Assembly (NCBI GenBank): GCA_017442465.1
Contig: JAFRZQ010000243.1
Coordinates: forward strand, 1 to 11,863
Source of the DNA: Anaerotignum sp.
GTDB lineage: Bacteria > Bacillota > Clostridia > Lachnospirales > Anaerotignaceae
Direction: 5' to 3'
Length of the DNA: 11,863 nt
Under the pieces are notes generated by a model. It was given only the letters and a program-made list of their open reading frames with translations. It did no database searches and was not told where the DNA came from. A program made the translations under genes and the position numbers. The stretch's first letter is position 1. Each line of letters starts with the position of its first letter. This document shows positions 1 to 5,230 of the stretch, in pieces.

Positions 1-2
1 AT

Positions 3-314
3 GAAATCCGTTTTGCCGAAGATAAACCAGGCATTTCCAATCTGCTGAGCATCTACTGTGCAGTGACTGGCAAAACGATCCAGGAAGCGGAAAGAGAATT
101 TGCCGGTATGGGTTACGGTACATTCAAAACAGCAGTAGGTGAAGCCGTTGTTGCAGATCTGGAACCTGTGCAGAAACGTGTAAAAGAACTGGAAGCAAAT
201 AAAGATTATCTGGATGCAATCATCAAAGACGGTGCTGAAAAAGCAAGCCGCCTGGCAGACAGAACACTGACAAAAGTACAGAAGAAAGTAGGTTTTCCTC
301 CTCGTATTCGTTGA
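3..314 (+). CDS. trpS: Tryptophanyl-tRNA synthetase, C-terminal part (5' end outside window)
   Basis: This is the last 103 residues of a class I aminoacyl-tRNA synthetase that charges tRNA-Trp in the cytoplasm. Reading frame 3 is open from the left edge, so the gene starts before the window; the first in-frame internal Met lies at 114. Recognition rests on the typical bacterial TrpS C-terminus: a PGISNLLSIY segment, then AVTGKTIQEAE, then a helical tail ending in KVGFPPRIR. The Rossmann core with its HIGH and KMSKS motifs is not visible here. The stop codon is TGA at 312-314, and an intrinsic terminator begins about 18 nt later, so this is the end of its transcription unit. Identification is by family knowledge of TrpS C-termini; no truncation or frameshift is seen. 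Confidence 0.93.
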   Translation, partial: EIRFAEDKPGISNLLSIYCAVTGKTIQEAEREFAGMGYGTFKTAVGEAVVADLEPVQKRVKELEANKDYLDAIIKDGAEKASRLADRTLTKVQKKVGFPPRIR

Positions 315-339
315 TAGGTTTGATTCCATAGGCGATACT
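311..339 (+). promoter_or_regulatory. Candidate corA promoter embedded in the trpS stop and terminator
   Basis: TTGATA (311-316) and GATACT (334-339) are separated by 17 bp. The -35 overlaps the trpS stop codon and the -10 lies in the 5' arm of the terminator. The match is 5/6 and 4/6 to consensus, so this is only a candidate. It is proposed because only 13 nt separate the terminator from the corA ribosome site, leaving no room for a separate promoter. Confidence 0.35.
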
Positions 340-369
340 TTCAGAAATGAGAGTATCGCTTTTCTTTTT
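332..369 (+). terminator. Intrinsic terminator after trpS
   Basis: A 12-bp stem pairs 332-343 with 348-359 (one G-U pair) around a GAAA tetraloop at 344-347, and is followed directly by a T-rich run broken by one C at 360-369. It sits 18 nt after the trpS stop codon. Confidence 0.9.
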
Positions 370-396
370 GGTAAAAATATGATAGGAGGGATGGAA

Positions 397-1218
397 ATGA
401 TAGAAGTGTACTCTTATGAAGAAATGGAACAGAAAAACCTGCCGTTGGATATATTGGAAGAAATGCGGTATTTCAGTTATGCTCGGTATGATAACTTTGA
501 AAACTTCGATTGTATCAGTATTGAAATGCTGGACTTTGGCAATTTGTTATTGAGCAAAGGAAGTGTTTTATTTTATATATCACAGGATAAGACGTTTTGT
601 TTCACTTCCAGAAAAGAAGAGGTTACTGCGCTATTTCAGGAGATAGACGAAAAGTTTACGGCAGAGCGAGCGATTTATGGTTTTTTTGAAGAAATGATAA
701 AAGGAGATGATATCGCCTTTGACAGCATTGAAAAAGAAATCATGGAACTGGAGCAGGCACTGATCGTCACAGGAAAAAGAGATTGTGTTTCCGAAATCAT
801 CAGTCTGAGAAAAAGACTGATGGTGTTAAAAAAGTTTTTTGAACAGCTATTGAATGTATTGGATATATTGATGCAGAATGAAAATGAAATTTTTGATCGG
901 AAAACGATCAGATCTTTTCAGATGCTGTACAGGAGGGCAGAACGCAGATTTCAGAATGTATTGAATCTGCGGGAAAGTGTGACACAGGTGCGGGAAAGCT
1001 ACGAAGCAGAAGTGGATATCAGTTTGAATACGACGATGAAGATCTTCACAGTAGTTACAACGATTTTTTTGCCGCTGACGCTGATCGCTGGATGGTATGG
1101 CATGAATTTTCAGATGCCGGAGTATGGCTGGAAGCACGGATATTTATTTGTCACAGTGGTTTCCGCAGTATTTGTTCTGCTTGGCATTTTGTTTTTCAGA
1201 AGGAAAAAATGGTTTTGA
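397..1218 (+). CDS. corA: CorA-family divalent metal-ion transporter
   Basis: This encodes a 273-residue membrane channel of the CorA family, which typically moves Mg2+ (also Co2+ or Ni2+) into the cell as a homopentamer. The N-terminal ~210 residues form the cytoplasmic domain, with a long charged helix around 85-210. Two C-terminal membrane segments lie at about 216-234 and 247-267. The signature YGMN, with GMN at 235-237, follows FLPLTLIAGW at the end of the first membrane helix, and the protein ends in the basic RRKKWF. In-frame ATGs also occur at 379 and 391, but AGGAGG at 384-389 overlaps or abuts them; the ATG at 397 has a 7-nt spacing and is chosen. The protein is shorter than E. coli CorA (316 aa). 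Codon use is looser than in thrS (more TTG, GGA, CGG), which fits modest expression. No terminator follows it. The substrate cannot be read from sequence. Confidence 0.88.
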   Translation: MIEVYSYEEMEQKNLPLDILEEMRYFSYARYDNFENFDCISIEMLDFGNLLLSKGSVLFYISQDKTFCFTSRKEEVTALFQEIDEKFTAERAIYGFFEEMIKGDDIAFDSIEKEIMELEQALIVTGKRDCVSEIISLRKRLMVLKKFFEQLLNVLDILMQNENEIFDRKTIRSFQMLYRRAERRFQNVLNLRESVTQVRESYEAEVDISLNTTMKIFTVVTTIFLPLTLIAGWYGMNFQMPEYGWKHGYLFVTVVSAVFVLLGILFFRRKKWF

Positions 1219-1274
1219 TTTGTATTTTGGAGAAAGACAGATGTAAAAATAGGCAAATCATTTTCGGAAAAAGA

Positions 1275-1302
1275 TTGACAGAACGGAACAAAATGGTATA
1301 AT
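1275..1302 (+). promoter_or_regulatory. Promoter of the thrS T-box transcript
   Basis: TTGACA (1275-1280) and TATAAT (1297-1302) both match the vegetative sigma consensus perfectly and are separated by 16 bp. Transcription should begin near 1308-1310, just ahead of the T-box leader. Confidence 0.88.
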
Positions 1303-1309
1303 AAACAAG

Positions 1310-1568
1310 TGTATATCGCAAGATATCGTTTAATGCGTTGATGAGGACAGTAGTCCTTTCCTGATCGCCACAGAGAGGGATGCCCCGAATATTCGGTGGG
1401 TGTGAGCATCCTGCTAGGGAGAGTGTACGAATACCACCTCTGAGCGGCTCTAATACAGCCCGGTGACTCCGTTATCGTCAGCAAATGAGTGGTTTTATTG
1501 GAACAATAAGGGTGGAACCGCGGGAGTAATCTCGTCCCTTTTCGTAGAGGAAAGTGGGCGATTTTTTT
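1310..1568 (+). ncRNA. T-box riboswitch, threonine-specific (ACC specifier), with terminator
   Basis: This cis-acting leader binds tRNA-Thr and lets thrS be transcribed when that tRNA is uncharged. Stem I starts with GATGAGGA (1340-1347) and an AGTA turn (1349-1352); GAGG at 1343-1346 pairs with CCTC at 1437-1440. The specifier loop on the 3' side reads GAAT-ACC-A, placing the codon ACC (Thr) at 1433-1435. The conserved T-box AGGGTGGAACCGCGG is at 1509-1523; its TGGA (1513-1516) would pair with a tRNA 3' end of UCCA, as expected for tRNA-Thr with discriminator U. The terminator stem pairs 1532-1543 with 1550-1561 (12 pairs with one mismatch), followed by seven T at 1562-1568. The competing antiterminator uses AAGGG at 1508-1512 with CCCTT at 1536-1540, which removes the terminator's 5' arm. 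Confidence 0.95.
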
Positions 1569-1592
1569 ATGCTTAAAAATCGAGTCACTTTC
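1550..1592 (+). other. Inverted repeat overlapping the T-box terminator's 3' arm
   Basis: GAAAGTG (1550-1556) pairs with CACTTTC (1586-1592), and CGATTTTT (1559-1566) pairs with AAAAATCG (1575-1582). That gives 15 pairs with a small internal loop and an 8-nt apical loop. The 5' arm reuses the terminator's 3' arm and T-run, so this hairpin can form only in read-through mRNA. Confidence 0.6.
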
Positions 1593-1627
1593 TGTAAAAT
1601 AATGTTCTAAAAAAGGAGAGAAAAAGC

Positions 1628-3535
1628 ATGAAGATCACATTGAAAGACGGCGTAGTAAAAGAATTTGACAGCGCTGTATCCGTACTGGAAATCGCAAAAT
1701 CCATCAGCGAAGGTCTGGCAAGAAATGCTTGTGCAGGTATCGTTGACGGCGAAGTAAAAGACCTGCGTTATGTAGTAGACAAAGACGCAGAAGTTTCTAT
1801 CTGCACATTTGAAGATGAAGCTGGTAAACTGGCATTCCGCCACACAGCATCCCATATGCTGGCACAGGCTGTAAAACGCCTGTATCCCGAAGCTAAGATC
1901 GCTATTGGTCCTTCCATCTCTGACGGTTTCTACTATGACTTCGACAGAGAAAAAGCTTTCACACAGGAAGAACTGGAAGCACTGGAAGCTGAAATGAAGA
2001 AAATTGCGAAAGAAGATATCGCGATCGAAAGATTTGAACTGCCCAGAGCAGAAGCAATCAAATACATGGAAGAAAGAGAAGAACCTTACAAAGTAGAACT
2101 GATCCAGGATCTGCCCGAAGATGCTGTTATCTCCTTCTACAAACAGGGTGACTTCACAGACCTGTGCGCAGGCCCTCACCTGATGAGCACAAAAACAGTA
2201 AAAGCAATCAAACTGACATCTGTTGCTGGTGCTTACTGGAGAGGTTCCGAAAAGAACAAAATGCTGTCCAGAATCTATGGTACAGCTTACCCTAAAGCAT
2301 CCGAACTGGAAGCATACCTGACAATGATCGAAGAAGCAAAGAAACGTGACCACAGAAAACTGGGCAAAGAACTGAAACTGTTCGCTATGCTGGATGAAGG
2401 CCCCGGTTTCCCCTTCTTCCTGCCTAAAGGTATGGTTCTGAAAAACACACTGCTGGAATACTGGAGACAGATCCATAAAGAAGATGGCTATGTAGAAATC
2501 TCCACACCCATCATCCTGAACAGAGAACTGTGGTACAGATCCGGTCACTGGGATCACTACAAAGATAACATGTACACAACAGTGATCGATGAAGAAGACT
2601 ACGCAGTAAAACCCATGAACTGCCCCGGCGGTATGCTGGTTTACAAACAGGATATGCACTCCTACAGAGACCTGCCTATGCGTGTTGCTGAAATCGGTCT
2701 GGTACACAGACACGAAAAGAGCGGTGCTCTGCACGGTCTGATGCGTGTAAGATGCTTTAACCAGGATGACGCGCATATCTTCATGACAGAAGAACAGATC
2801 AAAGATGAAATCTCCGGCGTAATCAGACTGATCGACAGCGTTTACAGCCTGTTTGGTTTCAAATATCACATTGAACTGTCCACAAGACCCGAAGACAGCA
2901 TGGGTTCCGACGAAGCTTGGGAAATCGCTACAAACGGTCTGCAGAATGCTCTGGATGAAAATGGCATCAGCTATGTGATCAACGAAGGCGACGGCGCATT
3001 CTATGGTCCTAAGATCGACTTCCACCTGGAAGACTCCATCGGTAGAACATGGCAGTGTGGTACAATCCAGCTGGATATGCAGATGCCCGAAAGATTCGAA
3101 CTGGAATACACAGCTCCCGACGGCAGCAAAAAACGTCCCGTTATGATCCACCGTGTATGCTTCGGTTCCATCGAACGTTTCATCGGTATCCTGATCGAAC
3201 ACTTTGCAGGTGCATTCCCCGTATGGCTGTCTCCTGTACAGGTTAAGGTTCTGCCTATCTCCGAAAAATTCGCAGATTACGCAAACAGCGTAGCAGCAGC
3301 TCTGGATGCAGAAGGTATCCGTGTTGAAACAGACCACAGAGCAGAAAAGATCGGTTACAAGATCAGAGAAGCAAGAAACGAAAGAACACCTTACATCATT
3401 GTTGTGGGTGAAAAAGATCAGGAAGCAAACATGGTTTCCCTGCGTTCCAGAAAGAACGGCGAAGAAGGTCAGGTTACACTGGCAGACTTTATTGCAAGAA
3501 TCAAAGAAGAAATCGCTACAAAAGTTCTGGACTAA
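1628..3535 (+). CDS. thrS: Threonyl-tRNA synthetase
   Basis: This full-length 635-residue class II synthetase charges tRNA-Thr and edits Ser-tRNA-Thr. Domain order is a TGS domain (about 1-62), the editing domain with HTASH (His72, His76) and DLCAGPH (Cys180, His184), the catalytic core (about 245-535), and the anticodon-binding domain (about 537-635). The expected zinc ligands are present: Cys332 in NCPGGM, His383 in DDAHIF and His508 in MIHR. Motif 2 (VHRHEKSGALHG) and motif 3 (GSIERFIGILIEHF) are intact. The ATG follows AGGAG at 1614-1618 with a 9-nt gap. The length matches the family (E. coli 642 aa). It is a single-gene unit, with T-box control upstream and a strong terminator after it. 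All 24 Thr codons are ACA, and codon use is highly biased overall, as expected for high expression. Confidence 0.98.
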   Translation: MKITLKDGVVKEFDSAVSVLEIAKSISEGLARNACAGIVDGEVKDLRYVVDKDAEVSICTFEDEAGKLAFRHTASHMLAQAVKRLYPEAKIAIGPSISDGFYYDFDREKAFTQEELEALEAEMKKIAKEDIAIERFELPRAEAIKYMEEREEPYKVELIQDLPEDAVISFYKQGDFTDLCAGPHLMSTKTVKAIKLTSVAGAYWRGSEKNKMLSRIYGTAYPKASELEAYLTMIEEAKKRDHRKLGKELKLFAMLDEGPGFPFFLPKGMVLKNTLLEYWRQIHKEDGYVEISTPIILNRELWYRSGHWDHYKDNMYTTVIDEEDYAVKPMNCPGGMLVYKQDMHSYRDLPMRVAEIGLVHRHEKSGALHGLMRVRCFNQDDAHIFMTEEQIKDEISGVIRLIDSVYSLFGFKYHIELSTRPEDSMGSDEAWEIATNGLQNALDENGISYVINEGDGAFYGPKIDFHLEDSIGRTWQCGTIQLDMQMPERFELEYTAPDGSKKRPVMIHRVCFGSIERFIGILIEHFAGAFPVWLSPVQVKVLPISEKFADYANSVAAALDAEGIRVETDHRAEKIGYKIREARNERTPYIIVVGEKDQEANMVSLRSRKNGEEGQVTLADFIARIKEEIATKVLD

Positions 3536-3547
3536 TCAGAAATTTCA

Positions 3548-3580
3548 AAGGCGGAGAGGTGACTCTCCGCCTTATTTTTA
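3548..3580 (+). terminator. Intrinsic terminator after thrS
   Basis: A perfect 9-bp GC-rich stem (GGCGGAGAG 3550-3558 with CTCTCCGCC 3563-3571) is closed by a GTGA tetraloop, extended by two A-T pairs, and followed by a T-rich run to about 3580. It begins 13 nt after the thrS stop. Confidence 0.93.
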
Positions 3581-3609
3581 TTGACTTTTCTGCCATTTTT
3601 CGATACAAT
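3581..3609 (+). promoter_or_regulatory. Upstream promoter (P1) of the infC operon
   Basis: TTGACT (3581-3586) and TACAAT (3604-3609) are spaced 17 bp apart, immediately after the thrS terminator T-run. Each hexamer matches consensus at 5 of 6 positions. The predicted start is near 3616. Confidence 0.65.
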
Positions 3610-3660
3610 AGCAAAGGTTGGAATCGGTTGAAAAAAGTTTAAAAAATGAACAAAAATGTG

Positions 3661-3689
3661 TTGACAATTTTGTATACAACTGATATACT
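3661..3689 (+). promoter_or_regulatory. Downstream promoter (P2) of the infC operon
   Basis: TTGACA (3661-3666) and TATACT (3684-3689) are spaced 17 bp apart. The -35 is perfect and the -10 is 5/6. The predicted start is near 3696, giving a leader of about 170 nt before infC. Confidence 0.82.
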
Positions 3690-3695
3690 ACTACG

Positions 3696-3831
3696 GTAAA
3701 CAAAGAAGAAGTTCCGCTTCTCACCTTATGGCATGGGCAAATAGGGTTAATACAGTATTCGAACAGAGGATAGCTCTGTTTTTCTGTGTGCGGCGGATTT
3801 CTTCCGGCGCTTTTTCTTTTTGAAAAAGTGC
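3696..3831 (+). ncRNA. Probable ribosomal protein L20 leader with attenuator hairpins
   Basis: The long leader before infC-rpmI-rplT is where Firmicutes carry the L20 leader, in which excess L20 triggers early termination. A first hairpin pairs AGAAG (3707-3711) with CTTCT (3717-3721). A 7-bp stem, 3762-3768 with 3774-3780, is followed by T residues to 3783. A second, GC-rich stem, 3790-3797 with 3803-3810 (one G-G mismatch), is followed by T5-C-T5 at 3811-3821. A third hairpin, 3807-3816 with 3822-3831 (10 pairs, one G-U), overlaps the second and excludes it. The L20 assignment rests on gene context and overall layout; I cannot match it to a covariance model by eye. Confidence 0.65.
3790..3821 (+). 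terminator. Attenuator terminator in the infC leader
   Basis: An 8-position stem with one mismatch (3790-3797/3803-3810), loop TTTCT, is followed by eleven bases that are all T except one C. It lies 44 nt before the infC start, so it can only be conditional. A weaker terminator-like stem lies just upstream at 3762-3783. Confidence 0.65.
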
Positions 3832-3864
3832 TTGTGGACACAGTACATTTGGGAGGTGCTTACC

Positions 3865-4371
3865 ATTACTGAGTTAATGATTAACGAACAGATCAGAGAC
3901 AAAGAAATCCGACTGATCGATGAAAACGGTGAACAGCTGGGTATCGTTTCTTCCAAGGAAGCGCAGAAAATCGCTGATGAAAGAAAACTGGACCTGGTAA
4001 AGATCGCTCCTACAGCGAAACCCCCCGTATGCCGCATTATGGACTACGGTAAATACAAATTCGATCAGGCGAAAAAAGAAAAAGAAGCCAGAAAGAAACA
4101 GAAAACAGTTGATGTAAAAGAACTGCGTCTGTCTCCCAGCATCGATACACACGATGTTCAGGTTAAGGTGAAAAAAGCCAATGAATTCCTGAAGGACGGC
4201 GACAAAGTAAAAATCAGCATTCGTTTCAGAGGCCGTGAAATCGGTCATTCCAAAGTAGGTATGCAGATCATGGAAGACTTTGCAAAAGCAACAGCAGAAT
4301 TCGGCGTGATCGACAAACCTGCGAAAATGGAAGGCAAGAGCCTGGTTATGTTCCTTGCACCAAAGAACTGA
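3865..4371 (+). CDS. infC: Translation initiation factor IF-3 (ATT start)
   Basis: IF-3 binds the 30S subunit, keeps it apart from 50S and checks the start codon and initiator tRNA. The 168-residue product starts (M)TELMINEQIRDKEIRLI and contains the N-domain/linker signature PPVCRIMDYGKYKF, a Lys-rich linker, and a C-domain with LSPSIDTHD and IRFRGREIGHS. The start is set at ATT 3865-3867 because GGAGG (3852-3856) lies 8 nt before it. The next ATG (3877) is about 20 nt from GGAGG, while upstream in-frame alternatives overlap or precede the ribosome site. ATT starts of infC are established in E. coli and Bacillus relatives, where IF-3 discriminates against its own start codon. It is the first gene of the operon with rpmI and rplT. 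A small 5-bp hairpin (4372-4384) follows the stop, without a T-run. Confidence 0.95.
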   Translation: MTELMINEQIRDKEIRLIDENGEQLGIVSSKEAQKIADERKLDLVKIAPTAKPPVCRIMDYGKYKFDQAKKEKEARKKQKTVDVKELRLSPSIDTHDVQVKVKKANEFLKDGDKVKISIRFRGREIGHSKVGMQIMEDFAKATAEFGVIDKPAKMEGKSLVMFLAPKN

Positions 4372-4421
4372 TCCGCAATGCGGAAGGAAACTATCACAAA
4401 CATTTTTAGGAGGACAATACA

Positions 4422-4622
4422 ATGCCTAAGTTGAAAACAAAAAAAGCAGCAGCTAAAAGATTCAAAGTTACTGGTACAGGTAAAGTAAAAAGAAACAAAT
4501 CCAACACTCAGCATATCCTGGGTAAAAAGTCCAGAAAGAGAAAAAGAAATCTGAGACACGCTACAACAGCTGACAGAACAGTAGAAAACAAAATCAAAAA
4601 GACACTGATTCCTTACGCTTAA
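4422..4622 (+). CDS. rpmI: 50S ribosomal protein L35
   Basis: This 66-residue, very basic protein is a structural component of the large ribosomal subunit. It begins MPKLKTKKAAAKRFK and continues with GTGKVKRNKSNTQHILGKK, both typical of L35, and the length is the family norm. The ATG has AGGAGGA at 4408-4414, 7 nt away. It sits 50 nt after infC and 55 nt before rplT in the standard infC-rpmI-rplT order. No promoter or terminator is seen in either spacer, so it is co-transcribed and falls under the same leader control. Confidence 0.98.
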   Translation: MPKLKTKKAAAKRFKVTGTGKVKRNKSNTQHILGKKSRKRKRNLRHATTADRTVENKIKKTLIPYA

Positions 4623-4677
4623 TCGGCAGTTTCAGGGACATCAATTTTTCGAGAATACATTTTAGGAGGACTTTACA

Positions 4678-5031
4678 ATGGCAAGAGTTAAAGGCGCGCT
4701 GAACGCTAGAAAAAAACATAAAAAAGTACTGAAACTGGCTAGAGGTTACAGAGGTGCTAGATCCAAACAGTACAGAGTAGCAAAACAGTCTGTAATGAAA
4801 GCAATGGCATTTGCATTCGCTGGCAGAAAACAGACAAAGAGAGAATACAGAAGCCTGTGGATCGTAAGAATCAACGCAGCTGCAAGAATGAACGAAATTT
4901 CTTACAGCAAACTGATTCATGGCCTGAAAGTAGCTGGCGTAAACATCAACAGAAAAATGCTGGCTGAACTGGCTGTATCTGATCCCGCTGCTTTCACAAA
5001 ACTGGTTGAAACAGCAAAAGCAGCTCTGTAA
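4678..5031 (+). CDS. rplT: 50S ribosomal protein L20
   Basis: This 117-residue basic protein binds 23S rRNA early in 50S assembly and, in many Firmicutes and E. coli, also represses its own operon through the mRNA leader. It begins MARVKGALNARKKHKK and contains ARGYRGARSKQYR and the C-terminal globular part with SYSKLIHGLKVAGV-type sequence (YSKLIHGLKVAGVNINRK). Length and motifs are normal. The ATG has AGGAGGA at 4664-4670, 7 nt away. It is the last gene of the operon, followed after 24 nt by a strong terminator. L20 is the likely ligand of the structured leader ahead of infC, which would close a feedback loop; this is inferred from related bacteria. Confidence 0.98.
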   Translation: MARVKGALNARKKHKKVLKLARGYRGARSKQYRVAKQSVMKAMAFAFAGRKQTKREYRSLWIVRINAAARMNEISYSKLIHGLKVAGVNINRKMLAELAVSDPAAFTKLVETAKAAL

Positions 5032-5055
5032 TTCATAACAGATTTGCAAATTATA

Positions 5056-5083
5056 GCTCTCATCTTCGGATGAGAGCCTTTTT
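5056..5083 (+). terminator. Intrinsic terminator of the infC-rpmI-rplT operon
   Basis: A perfect 9-bp stem (5056-5064 with 5069-5077) is closed by a C(TTCG)G tetraloop, one of the most stable RNA loops, and followed by five T at 5079-5083. It starts 24 nt after the rplT stop. Confidence 0.95.
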
Positions 5084-5123
5084 ATTATGCCGAAATGTAT
5101 ACTGCATAAAATAGAGGTTACGG

Positions 5124-5151
5124 TTGACAAAATATAGTAAACATTTATAAT
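5124..5151 (+). promoter_or_regulatory. Promoter of the class III aminotransferase gene
   Basis: TTGACA (5124-5129) and TATAAT (5146-5151) both match consensus fully, with 16-bp spacing. The predicted start is near 5158, giving a leader of about 73 nt. Confidence 0.88.
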
Positions 5152-5163
5152 TGATACTATATT
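5131..5163. promoter_or_regulatory. Candidate operator: 9-bp inverted repeat around the -10 box
   Basis: AATATAGTA (5131-5139) and TACTATATT (5155-5163) are exact reverse complements, 15 bp apart. The left half lies in the promoter spacer and the right half covers the predicted start, so a dimeric protein bound here would block RNA polymerase. No regulator gene is adjacent. Parts of it are AT-rich, so chance is not excluded. Confidence 0.5.
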
Positions 5164-5230
5164 GTACAGATTTTAGTACGATGAAGTTTCAAAAGAAAAA
5201 GGCCTAAAGGCAAAATGAGGAGTGGTAAAT

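Noticed and set aside
397..1218. Horizontal transfer of corA because its codon use differs from thrS
   Set aside because: Base composition is similar and the deacylase gene shows the same looser codon use; lower expression explains it better.
1607..3337. A 576-codon open frame antisense to thrS
   Set aside because: It lies wholly opposite a clearly conserved gene, encodes a Cys/Phe-rich sequence without family features, and arises from the strongly biased codons (ACA, GAA) of thrS.
4372..4384. Hairpin TCCGC-AAT-GCGGA after infC as a terminator
   Set aside because: Only 5 bp, a 3-nt loop and no T-run; rpmI and rplT must be transcribed through it.
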